DNA from: Chloroflexia bacterium
GTDB lineage: Bacteria > Chloroflexota > Chloroflexia > Thermomicrobiales > UBA6265
Length of the DNA: 6,905 nt
Reading direction: 5' to 3'
Assembly: GCA_013696525.1 (NCBI GenBank)
Contig: JACCYK010000610.1
Location: 1-6,905, forward strand
Shown: positions 1-5,894 of the stretch, piece by piece
Position numbering within the stretch: position 1 is the first letter of the stretch
Layout: every line of letters starts with the position of its first letter
Notes under the pieces: model-generated
Seen by the model: only the letters and a program-made list of their open reading frames with translations
What the model was told of the DNA's origin: nothing
Databases searched by the model: none
Made by a program: the position numbers and the translations under genes

Positions 1-11
1 GAACTACCGCT

Positions 12-26
12 CCCCGCTCCGCGGGG
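12..26 (-). terminator. GC-rich hairpin, possible terminator of the left minus-strand unit
   Basis: CCCCGC at 12-17 and GCGGGG at 21-26 form a perfect 6-bp stem around a 3-base loop. The hairpin lies 57 bases past the stop codon of the small membrane protein gene, where a terminator for leftward transcription would be expected. No T-run follows on the minus strand, so it is not a classical intrinsic terminator; in such GC-rich DNA a stem of this kind can also arise by chance. The remaining bases 1-82 hold no supported gene. Confidence 0.35.
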
Positions 27-82
27 GCAGCACTATGAGGATCGGCCTCAGCCACGGTGCTGACCGCGCTCCGCCACCCGCC

Positions 83-406
83 TCACTGATCTCCCGCCTC
101 CCCGGTGGCCGCGCCCGGCGCCGGGGAGTCCCCCGGCACGAACGTTACGCTTCGTTGCAGATCCTCCGGCCGCGGCGAGCCAACGGCGTTGGTGATCGGC
201 AGCAGGCGGGGATCCGTCCCGGCGCTCGGCGCATTCCGCGCCACGGCCCACAACCCGACCACCAGGAGCCCCGAGACCGCGATCGCGACCGCGGCGCCCC
301 GCGCCCCGGCCATCAGATCGATCCGCTCCGCCGATCGCTGGCGCGCCACTCGTCCAGTCCCGTCGTGGGCGGGCGGTTCCACGGGCAGATCGTCGTCTCG
401 TTCCAA
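83..406 (-). CDS. Small single-span membrane protein of unknown function
   Basis: I do not recognise the family. The 107-residue protein has a charged N-terminal part (1-35, rich in D, E and R), one hydrophobic segment at about residues 36-56 (GAAVAIAVSGLLVVGLWAVA) that should cross the membrane once, and a proline/glycine-rich tail. Arginines before the segment suggest the N terminus faces the cytoplasm and the tail faces out. I chose the TTG start at 404-406 because AGGA sits 6 bases upstream and it follows the aminopeptidase stop by only 33 bases in the same direction, which suggests one transcript. An alternative ATG at 311-313 would make the hydrophobic segment a signal peptide, but its ribosome site is poor. 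Codons mostly end in G or C, as in the neighbouring genes. Other frames across the same bases are open too but lack a ribosome site and a recognisable protein. Confidence 0.6.
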   Translation of the reverse strand: MERDDDLPVEPPAHDGTGRVARQRSAERIDLMAGARGAAVAIAVSGLLVVGLWAVARNAPSAGTDPRLLPITNAVGSPRPEDLQRSVTFVPGDSPAPGAATGEAGDQ

Positions 407-439
407 CGAACATCCTAGACGAGGCCGGCAAGCAGCCGG

Positions 440-1543
440 CTACACGACAAACTTACCATCGCGCAAGAATGGCTCACCATCGACATCGATCCCGCCACCA
501 CCACGGAGGTCGCAGATCATGTCCCAGTGGACCGCGGACGTATTGATGCTACCGGATTCGGGATAGCCGGCGCCGACCGCCATGTGGACCGTGCCCCCGA
601 TCTTCTCGTCGAACAGGATGTTCTTCGTAAACCGGTTGATGTTGAAATTCGTCCCGATCGCCAGCTCACCCAGCACCCGAGCCCCGGGATCGGTATCGAG
701 CGTCTGGATCAAGAACGCCTCATTCTTCGCCGCGCTGGCATCGACCACCCGGCCGCCGACGAAGCGCAACCGCACGTCATGCACTTCCCGTCCCTGGGTC
801 ACCACCGGGTACGAGAAGCGGACGTGGCCATCGACCGCGTCCTCGACCGGGGCGGTGAAGATCTCGCCGTCCGGAAAGTTCATCGTGCCGTCGGCGCTAA
901 TCCAGGTTCGCCCCTCGACCGCGAGCGTGAGATCGGTATCCCGACCCCGCAGGTGAACGCGCCGCTTCCCGGCCAGCCACCCGATGAGCCGTTCTTGCTC
1001 GGCCGCTAATTCCAACCAGGCGGCGGCCGGATCGGGCTCGCCTAACTTGCAAGCGGCGAAGACGAAATCGGTGAAGTCCGCCGTGCTCATGTCGGCGTCC
1101 TGGGCGTAGGCGTCGGTGGGGAAGAGCGTCGACACCCAGCGCAGCGAGCCTTCGGCGGAACGGCGGAGAAACGTCTCCATCAGCTTGGTCCGCGCCTTCT
1201 GGAACACCACCTGGCGCCCCGGCTGCACCGCCGACATCGCTTTCGTGTTCGTGTCGGCCATCACGGTGATTAAGACATCCGTCTCTTCCCGGAGGAACCG
1301 CTCGACCGGCGAAATGTACTGGAGCTGATCGTCGTTGCCATGCATCAGCAGCTCGGGCGCGAACCCGGGCAGCACCGGGACCATCACCGGGAACGCGCCG
1401 CGCTCGATTACCGCCTGGAAGATGGCGCGAAAGAGCGGCTCCGCCGCGGCGCCCCCGGTGATCGCCACCCGATCGCCCGGCTGGACCCGGACCGAGAAAT
1501 CGACCAGCGTCCGGGCCCAAATTGTCATTCGGGGATCAGCCAC
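440..1543 (-). CDS. M29-family metal-dependent aminopeptidase (AmpS/AmpT type)
   Basis: Probable cytoplasmic exopeptidase that removes N-terminal residues from peptides using two metal ions (usually Zn or Co in this family). The 367-residue protein begins in the family style (VADPRMTIWARTLVDFSVRV, then QPGDRV). The five metal ligands known for M29 enzymes can be placed: Glu227 in FPDGEIFTAP, Glu293 in LGELAIG, His320 in GTVHMAVG, and His339 and Asp341 in SAVHWDMICDL. No signal peptide is seen. The start is the GTG at 1541-1543, with GAGGAG 8 bases upstream; the frame stays open for 61 more codons, but those have no family resemblance. The gene follows the transpeptidase gene after 95 bases and precedes the small membrane protein gene. 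The protein is somewhat shorter than the roughly 400-residue thermophilic enzymes, partly because the stretch between the first and second His is short (19 residues). Peptide turnover is the likely role; the exact substrate is unknown. Confidence 0.93.
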   Translation of the reverse strand: MADPRMTIWARTLVDFSVRVQPGDRVAITGGAAAEPLFRAIFQAVIERGAFPVMVPVLPGFAPELLMHGNDDQLQYISPVERFLREETDVLITVMADTNTKAMSAVQPGRQVVFQKARTKLMETFLRRSAEGSLRWVSTLFPTDAYAQDADMSTADFTDFVFAACKLGEPDPAAAWLELAAEQERLIGWLAGKRRVHLRGRDTDLTLAVEGRTWISADGTMNFPDGEIFTAPVEDAVDGHVRFSYPVVTQGREVHDVRLRFVGGRVVDASAAKNEAFLIQTLDTDPGARVLGELAIGTNFNINRFTKNILFDEKIGGTVHMAVGAGYPESGSINTSAVHWDMICDLRGGGGIDVDGEPFLRDGKFVV

Positions 1544-1601
1544 CTTCAGAGCTCCTCGCCTACCGCACGTCACCGCCCCGCCCCGGCCGGCCACGGAGGC
1601 G

Positions 1602-1610
1602 GTTATACCA
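1602..1610 (-). promoter_or_regulatory. Extended -10 promoter candidate for the aminopeptidase gene
   Basis: On the minus strand the bases read TGGTATAAC: a TATAAC hexamer (5 of 6 to the consensus) preceded by TGn, the extended -10 signature. No good -35 is present 16-18 bases upstream. It is the only AT-rich spot in the 95-base gap. Transcription would start near 1595, leaving a leader of about 50 bases before the GTG start. If real, the aminopeptidase and the small membrane protein can be expressed apart from the transpeptidase gene. Confidence 0.4.
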
Positions 1611-1621
1611 CGCGGCGAGGG

Positions 1622-1641
1622 TAGCCCCGCGGCCAGGGCTA
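1622..1641 (-). terminator. Inverted repeat at the transpeptidase stop codon
   Basis: TAGCCC at 1622-1627 and GGGCTA at 1636-1641 form a 6-bp stem with an 8-base loop. The right arm includes the TAG stop codon of the transpeptidase gene. It could weaken read-through toward the aminopeptidase gene. There is no T-run, so termination is uncertain. Confidence 0.25.
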
Positions 1642-3384
1642 GGAGCTGATCTCGATCCGGGTGCCGACATCGACAAAGGAATAGATTTGGGCGGCGTCGT
1701 CGGGATGCGTGGCGATACAGCCCCACGTCGGGCCGTCACCGCCCGGCACCAGCCGGCCGGCCTCATCCATCACCCAACTGTGGAAGCCAAGCTCGTTCGC
1801 CTGGTCAAACGCCGCCCAATACATGAAGTAGTTCCGGGCATACGGCGTCCAAGTCAGCTCGGCGATCTTGTGTTGAATCTGATAGCTGCCGACCGGGGTG
1901 TTCTTGCCGGAGAGGCCAAAGGAGGCGCGAAAGCTGGCCACCGGTGTACGACCGATCATCAACCGCACGGTCTCACGCGATTGGTCGACCTCCACCCACC
2001 GTTCACCGGTCGGCTCCCCCAAGACCTCGATCGCGGCCACCATCGGCTGGTCGTGAGTACCGTAGAAGTAGAGATCGAGCGTATCGTCGTCGACCTCGAC
2101 CGTAAACTGCTTGACCACGGCAACCATCGGTCCGACGTCGTCGTAGATGTCATAGTCGATCAGCGCCGGCTGATCCTCGGCATCAACGCTAAAGATCCGT
2201 TTGCCGCGTCCGCCCGGCGCCCCGCCTTCGGCTCCCCAGTAAATCTCGGCGAAGTGGAGCCGGACCTGGTAAGTGCCGGGCCCGGGCACCGGAATGGCAT
2301 AGGCGAAGTCGCCGGGCTTGCCTCGGGCATCCCCCCGCCGCTGGGTCAAATACAGCTCCGGCTCATCGGTGCCGTCAATCTCAGTGACGACGAGCCGGTC
2401 GCGGGCCAGGCCGCCATCGAAATAATCATCATGGTCCCACGATTCGGGCAATGGCCGGGCGACCGTTTCCTCCGCCCGCGGTTCGGGCTCCGGCGGTGCC
2501 GGCGGCTCGGCGCTGGGGAGCAAAGCCGGCTCGTCCATGCGCAGCGTGGGATCGACCAGGGTCGGCGCCTTGTCGTCCCGCCGCATAAACGACGCGACAT
2601 CCATGCTGTCCGCCACGGACCCCGCCCGTTTGGTATCGCGGGCTCGCGTTCGCCGCGCCGGCATCGCCCCCGCGTCGATCTTGGCGATGACCTCGAACGT
2701 GGCCGGCGGCAACTCCTCCGGCTCCCGGCGGTCGAAATCCGCGTCGAAGTCCGTGTCGAACTCGACCGCGGGCGGCGTAAACACCCGCGACGGGCTCGGT
2801 GGCGGCAGCGGCGCCCCCCCTTCGCTTGGCTCGAATGCGGCCACCTCGCCGTTTGCCGGTCCAGGTTCGGCGCCGGCGCTCGCGGTGTCGTCAGCGCCAC
2901 CGGCCGCGACCGTCTCATCGTCGACGATTGGATCGATCTCGATCACACCGGGTTCCCATTGGACATACTCGATTTCTTCCGCTTCAGCCGGACCCGTCAC
3001 CTCGATCTCGGTATCGCGGTTTTCTCGGTCCCGGTCCCGGGCCCGTGGCGCGGAAGCTTCCGGTGCCGGCGCTTCAGCCGCGGGCGGTGGCTCTCCGAAC
3101 GGCGTATCGTCGCAGGCGTCACCGATCCCGTCCCCGTCCGAATCGAGTTGATCGGGGTTCTGAACCGTGGGGCAGTTGTCTAAGGAGTCGGGAAGATAAT
3201 CGCCGTCGGCATCGCTCTCGACCAGGCTGGCGCCAGCCGCGGGCGGCGGCGCTTCGCCCTGGTCGTTGCCCCGCCGGTCTCGCTTGTCCTGGTTTTGCGC
3301 CGCCGCCAGGCCGGCGAACAGGCCAAGGGTGAGGGCGCCCACCAGCAGTAGCAGGAGTGCGCGCGAAGCATCGCGGCGATGCAT
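1639..3384 (-). CDS. Secreted thrombospondin-3/malectin/L,D-transpeptidase (YkuD) fusion protein
   Basis: Exported protein of 581 residues, probably acting on the cell wall. Order seen: signal peptide 1-29 (MHRR, then a leucine-rich core, cleavage after AAA); two thrombospondin type 3 calcium loops at 58-69 ([12 protein letters not shown]) and 81-92 ([12 protein letters not shown]) with Cys71 and Cys91; an acidic, alanine/proline-rich linker to about 315; a malectin-type carbohydrate-binding domain at about 319-456 ([33 protein letters not shown]); and a YkuD domain at about 463-580. The catalytic Cys556 lies in [10 protein letters not shown], and His535 lies upstream at the spacing expected for the HX14-17[S/T]HGC signature. 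In this family the Cys attacks peptidoglycan stem peptides to form or exchange cross-links. Oddly, the usual His two residues before the Cys is Trp554, and the usual Arg after CI is Ala558. The ATG at 3382-3384 is chosen for its signal peptide and the AAGGGA 6 bases upstream. A long plus-strand frame opposite this gene is a GC-rich shadow. Confidence 0.9.
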   Translation of the reverse strand: MHRRDASRALLLLLVGALTLGLFAGLAAAQNQDKRDRRGNDQGEAPPPAAGASLVESDADGDYLPDSLDNCPTVQNPDQLDSDGDGIGDACDDTPFGEPPPAAEAPAPEASAPRARDRDRENRDTEIEVTGPAEAEEIEYVQWEPGVIEIDPIVDDETVAAGGADDTASAGAEPGPANGEVAAFEPSEGGAPLPPPSPSRVFTPPAVEFDTDFDADFDRREPEELPPATFEVIAKIDAGAMPARRTRARDTKRAGSVADSMDVASFMRRDDKAPTLVDPTLRMDEPALLPSAEPPAPPEPEPRAEETVARPLPESWDHDDYFDGGLARDRLVVTEIDGTDEPELYLTQRRGDARGKPGDFAYAIPVPGPGTYQVRLHFAEIYWGAEGGAPGGRGKRIFSVDAEDQPALIDYDIYDDVGPMVAVVKQFTVEVDDDTLDLYFYGTHDQPMVAAIEVLGEPTGERWVEVDQSRETVRLMIGRTPVASFRASFGLSGKNTPVGSYQIQHKIAELTWTPYARNYFMYWAAFDQANELGFHSWVMDEAGRLVPGGDGPTWGCIATHPDDAAQIYSFVDVGTRIEISS

Positions 3385-3510
3385 CGACGGTCCCTTCCCA
3401 TCACCCGCCACGATCCGCCCTGGACCGGGCCAAACGACGCATTCAAGCCAGGCCGATCGCCCGGCGGATTGCCGGCGCCCGACGCCATCTCCAATGTGCG
3501 GGAAGCCCGG

Positions 3511-3528
3511 TTGACCGTTTGCGGTCAA
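3511..3528. promoter_or_regulatory. Inverted repeat TTGACCG-N4-CGGTCAA, operator or leader hairpin
   Basis: TTGACCG at 3511-3517 and CGGTCAA at 3522-3528 are perfect reverse complements around TTTG. An outer GGTTGA/TCAACC pairing extends the symmetry to 3509-3534. It lies just downstream of the predicted transcription start of the transpeptidase gene, so it could be a DNA operator for a dimeric repressor or a hairpin at the start of the leader RNA. The sequence does not tell which, and I do not recognise a named regulator's site. Confidence 0.45.
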
Positions 3529-3551
3529 TCAACCGAACGCGGGATGCGACG

Positions 3552-3580
3552 ATCATAGCGGATTGCGTTCGTTCAGGCAA
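3552..3580 (-). promoter_or_regulatory. Sigma-70-like promoter for the transpeptidase gene
   Basis: On the minus strand, TTGCCT (3580-3575, 4 of 6 to the -35 consensus) is followed after 17 bases by TATGAT (3557-3552, 5 of 6 to the -10 consensus). Transcription should start near 3545, giving a leader of about 160 bases before the ATG at 3384. That is unusually long and includes the inverted repeat at 3511-3528. Confidence 0.5.
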
Positions 3581-3613
3581 CGGTTCAGAACGAGTCCAAC
3601 CAAAGAGGAACGA

Positions 3614-3629
3614 GACGCTGCTGAGCGTC
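3614..3629. repeat. Short perfect inverted repeat in the divergent gap
   Basis: GACGCT at 3614-3619 and AGCGTC at 3624-3629 are separated by GCTG. The dyad sits between the two candidate promoters, upstream of both. No T-run follows on either strand, so termination is unlikely; a protein-binding site is possible. It could also be chance. Confidence 0.3.
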
Positions 3630-3677
3630 AATTCGACATGCTTACAGCAAACCTGGGGTATCGGATTGTTGTTCACA

Positions 3678-3707
3678 TTGACAGACCTATCCCAGATACG
3701 GAACATT
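3678..3707 (+). promoter_or_regulatory. Promoter candidate for the HD-domain gene
   Basis: A perfect -35 hexamer TTGACA lies at 3678-3683. The -10 is weak: GAACAT at 3701-3706 (17-base spacer) or AACATT at 3702-3707 (18-base spacer), each 3 of 6. Transcription would start near 3713, leaving a leader of about 38 bases before the ATG at 3751. Confidence 0.4.
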
Positions 3708-3750
3708 CGGTTTCACGACCGGTGGCGCGTCCACGCGGCCAGGGAGGGGT

Positions 3751-4461
3751 ATGTCGTCGGCTCAGGAGCAACCCACGATGGCGGCACTTGTCCAATTTCT
3801 GTACCGGATCGGGCGTCTCAAATCGCTCCCCCGCACCGGTTGGTTGGACCGTGGCGTGCCCGCCGCGGAAGCGGAATCGGTTGCCGATCACTCGTTCCGG
3901 GTCGCGATGCTGGCCTGGCTGGCGGCGCTCCTGCCCAGGGCAACGCTCGACCCCGATCGTGTCCTCAAGCTTGCCTTGATCCACGACCTGGCCGAATCGC
4001 TGACCGGCGACACCCCGCCATACGATCCCGCCGCGATCCCGCCGGCCGATGAGACGGACGCCCGGCGTCGGTTCCTCCAACAGCGCCACGTCCGCGACCC
4101 GGCCCGGACGGCGGCCAAGCGGGCGGCCGAGGATGCCGCGATGGCGAGCCTGCTGGTCGATCTGCCATCGCCGCTCGCCACCGAGATTGGTTCGCTCTGG
4201 ACCGAGTACCACGCGCAAACGACGGCGGAGGCGCGGTTCGTGAAGCAGGCCGACCGGATGGAAACGTTTCTCCAAGCGCGGGAATACCTGGCCGCCGACC
4301 CCGGCCGCCCAATGGCGTCCTTCGCCGCCGAGGTAGCCGAGACGATCACCGATCCCAATCTCCGCTTGCTCAGCGATGCTATTGCCAGTTGGGATTCGAA
4401 CGGCCCCCTCGCCCCCAATTCCTCGGGAGCAAACTCGTGTCCCCCCAGACTTGGGAGTTAG
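3751..4461 (+). CDS. HD-domain nucleotide phosphohydrolase, HDDC2/YfbR-like
   Basis: Probable cytoplasmic metal-dependent 5'-deoxynucleotidase that removes phosphate from deoxynucleoside monophosphates. The protein closely follows the HDDC2 pattern: FLYRIGRLKSLPRTGW (16-31), ESVADHSFRVA (42-52), LALIHDLAESLTGD (74-87) and FVKQADRMETFLQAREY (163-179). HD-fold metal ligands are His47, His78-Asp79 and Asp168, with Glu82 as a likely catalytic residue. A helical stretch at about 100-135 is longer than in the human protein. The start at 3751 has GGAG 4 bases upstream; ATG at 3778 (MAALVQFL), with AGGAG 9 bases upstream, fits the family N terminus equally well. The last 16 or so residues (from about 221) are encoded by a dispersed repeat and look unlike the family. 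The stop TAG at 4459-4461 overlaps the stop of the convergent LarA-like gene. Substrate preference cannot be read from the sequence. Confidence 0.92.
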   Translation: MSSAQEQPTMAALVQFLYRIGRLKSLPRTGWLDRGVPAAEAESVADHSFRVAMLAWLAALLPRATLDPDRVLKLALIHDLAESLTGDTPPYDPAAIPPADETDARRRFLQQRHVRDPARTAAKRAAEDAAMASLLVDLPSPLATEIGSLWTEYHAQTTAEARFVKQADRMETFLQAREYLAADPGRPMASFAAEVAETITDPNLRLLSDAIASWDSNGPLAPNSSGANSCPPRLGS

Positions 4462-4468
4462 GGTGTTG
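4412..4468. repeat. Dispersed intergenic repeat, copy A
   Basis: This stretch aligns with 5813-5869 in the same orientation: CCCCCaATTCC..CGGGA, then TCGTGT, then a CCA..TTGGG hairpin and GGGTGTTG. By eye about 41 of 58 aligned positions match. The stem CCCA (4444-4447)/TGGG (4452-4455) is kept, while the palindrome of copy B is degenerate here. The element covers the end of the HD gene and both convergent stop codons. It may act as a two-way terminator; it could equally be a remnant of a small non-coding repeat family. No target-site duplication was recognised. Confidence 0.55.
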
Positions 4469-5750
4469 CTTCCACCGCGAACATTCCCGCCGCATCAAAC
4501 GCGATCGGTCGCAGTTCCCCGGTCTGCTTAACCCTCCCGCTCGCCACCAGCTCCGGCACCAGCGGCTCCGAGGCCCAGATCTCCTCGACATGCTTGGTGT
4601 CGGCGATACGGGCGATCTTGGCGGTTTCGGTGGACGTTTTTAGGCAGCAGGCGATCGCCACATACAGCGCCTGGCGGTCGGTGGCCACCGTCAGGGGCAC
4701 CCGCGCTCCCTGGGGCGCCTTTGCCGTGATCATGTTCATGTAGGTCGCCACCGGATCGATCTTCGCCACCGCTTGGGCCAGGACCACGTCCGCCATCCCG
4801 ATCCCGGTGGCATTGCCCTCGGTGTCCTCGGTCAGGTCACGAAAGATCAGACGCTGGATCGCCGGCCGCGGCGGCTCGTCCGAGCCCGAGATCATGCCCA
4901 CCACGTCGCGGTTGATGACGTTGGGATCGGCGCCGTCGCCGCTGATGTCTTTGCCGATCTTGTCCACGATCAGGACGTCGATCTCGTGGCCCGGCAGCCG
5001 GCCCATCCGTTCGCGAGCGATCGTCAACAGCTCCCGCTCGCGATCCCAAATCCGGGTGGTGGGCACCGCCTCGATCTGGCTGAGCAAGCCGTAGCCGTTC
5101 TCGATCAGGGCCACGCCGAACGGGATATTGACCTTGCCCAGCGAGAAGTTGGCGACCAGCGGGATCAGCCAACCGAACTCGTGCATCCCCTGGGCGTGGA
5201 AGAACTCGGCGCCATGCTGTTTCCCCAGCCCGATCGCGATCATCTTCATCAACCCGGATTCGACCGGACCGCGAAAATCGGTATGCGGCTTGACCCGGCC
5301 CACCGGGACCACCGCGTCCGCCTCGTAGGCGTTGCGATCGAAATAGACCGGCACATCGTCCCGGACGTTGCCGAGCCGCACCGTCTCCATGCTTGAGAGG
5401 ATCGGGCAGCCCATCGTCGCCTCGGTGATGCCGTAATGGCCAATCAACTCACGCTGACCGCCGGCGGTGGCACCGCCGTGGCTACCCATCGCCGGCACGA
5501 TAAAGGGGTCCGCCCCGAATCGCCGCACCGCGTCGACCAGCGCCTTCAGCACCTGGTCGATCTTGTCGATCCCCCGGCTGCCGGCCGTGAGCGCGACTCG
5601 CTGTCCCGGCAAGATGGTTGACCCAATCTCCGGGCGTGCCAATTCCGCGGCGACCGTGGCCCCGATGTCCCCGGCGTCGGTCGCATCCAAGCGCTGGCGC
5701 AGCGGCGCCCACCGCGGCAGCTCACCCCGCTCAAAGATCTCGAGGCCCAT
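4458..5750 (-). CDS. LarA-like (DUF2088, lactate racemase N-domain) protein
   Basis: The 430-residue protein resembles nickel-dependent lactate racemase LarA and its many uncharacterised relatives, which use a nickel-pincer nucleotide to move a hydride on 2-hydroxy acids. Residues that plausibly match the LarA active site are His91 in AMGSHGG, His156 in GRVKPHTDF, Lys169 in SGLMKM (the Lys that tethers the cofactor in LarA) and His179 in GKQHGAEFFH. Length is normal for the family. No signal peptide or membrane span is seen, so it should be cytoplasmic. The ATG at 5748-5750 has GGAGG 6 bases upstream; the 33 open codons before it lack family features and run through the palindrome. No larB, larC or larE cofactor gene lies in the window. 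The stop TAA (4458-4460) overlaps the convergent HD gene stop. The substrate is unknown, and a lactate role should not be assumed. Confidence 0.85.
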   Translation of the reverse strand: MGLEIFERGELPRWAPLRQRLDATDAGDIGATVAAELARPEIGSTILPGQRVALTAGSRGIDKIDQVLKALVDAVRRFGADPFIVPAMGSHGGATAGGQRELIGHYGITEATMGCPILSSMETVRLGNVRDDVPVYFDRNAYEADAVVPVGRVKPHTDFRGPVESGLMKMIAIGLGKQHGAEFFHAQGMHEFGWLIPLVANFSLGKVNIPFGVALIENGYGLLSQIEAVPTTRIWDRERELLTIARERMGRLPGHEIDVLIVDKIGKDISGDGADPNVINRDVVGMISGSDEPPRPAIQRLIFRDLTEDTEGNATGIGMADVVLAQAVAKIDPVATYMNMITAKAPQGARVPLTVATDRQALYVAIACCLKTSTETAKIARIADTKHVEEIWASEPLVPELVASGRVKQTGELRPIAFDAAGMFAVEATP

Positions 5751-5812
5751 GCCAACCCTCCACCACGCCCGTCGCCGAATACGCCCATTCTGCCACGTTC
5801 TCTGCCCACGTA

Positions 5813-5869
5813 CCCCCATTCCCGCGGGAATGGGGTCGTGTTCCACCAAGGTTGGGGGGTTGGGTGTTG
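5813..5869. repeat. Dispersed intergenic repeat, copy B
   Basis: Same-orientation partner of the element at 4412-4468. It contains the 22-base palindrome (5814-5835), the shared TCGTGT, a second imperfect stem (CCACCA at 5843-5848 with TGGGGG at 5853-5858, one mismatch) and the shared GGGTGTTG end. It lies just past the metallopeptidase stop codon, where it could end minus-strand transcription before the LarA-like gene. Confidence 0.55.
5814..5835. terminator. Perfect 22-base palindrome
   Basis: CCCCATTCCCG at 5814-5824 is followed at once by its exact reverse complement at 5825-5835. As RNA it would fold into a very stable hairpin on either strand. It lies 60 bases past the metallopeptidase stop. 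There is no T-run, so factor-independent termination is uncertain. As DNA it could instead bind a symmetric protein. Confidence 0.5.
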
Positions 5870-5894
5870 TACTGAGGAAGGGCGCGGCCAGGGG

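Larger units (their letters stand above)
3385..3750. other. Divergent intergenic regulatory region
   Basis: These 366 bases separate the divergent transpeptidase and HD-domain genes. I see no supported gene here. The part from about 3490 to 3710 is less GC-rich than the flanking coding DNA. It holds one candidate promoter per direction and several inverted repeats, listed separately. Short frames across it have no ribosome site or recognisable protein. A further imperfect dyad, CTGGGGTA at 3653-3660 with TATCCCAG at 3688-3695 (8 pairs, one of them G-T), brackets the -35 of the plus-strand promoter. Confidence 0.6.
5751..5894. other. Gap between metallopeptidase and LarA-like genes
   Basis: These 144 bases hold repeat copy B, its palindrome and the ribosome site of the LarA-like gene. 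A near-duplicate pair, CTGCCACGT and CTGCCCACGT, lies at about 5790-5811. I find only weak promoter matches on the minus strand (CAGAAT near 5785-5790 without a good -35), so co-transcription with the metallopeptidase remains possible unless the repeat terminates it. Confidence 0.45.

Noticed and set aside
1..30. The hairpin at 12-26 as a third copy of the dispersed repeat.
   Set aside because: Only the generic C-run/G-run is shared; TCGTGT and the GGGTGTTG end are absent.
35..566. Overlapping plus-strand frames across the small membrane protein gene.
   Set aside because: No ribosome sites or recognisable proteins; compositions are typical of GC-rich shadows, and they run into the end of the aminopeptidase gene.
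1522..3183. A 553-codon open frame on the plus strand opposite the transpeptidase gene.
   Set aside because: Its protein is rich in R, H and G with no recognisable domain, and the opposite strand encodes clear signal peptide, malectin and YkuD domains. Long antisense frames are common in GC-rich genes.
3590..3660. Possible riboswitch or tRNA-like fragment upstream of the HD gene.
   Set aside because: No full cloverleaf and no recognised riboswitch core; it also lies upstream of the predicted plus-strand transcription start.
3443..3706. An 87-codon minus-strand frame in the divergent gap.
   Set aside because: It overlaps both candidate promoters and the dyads, has no clear ribosome site and no recognisable sequence.
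4773..5396. A 207-codon plus-strand frame within the LarA-like gene.
   Set aside because: It is antisense to a strongly conserved protein and rich in H, R and D, as expected of a shadow frame.
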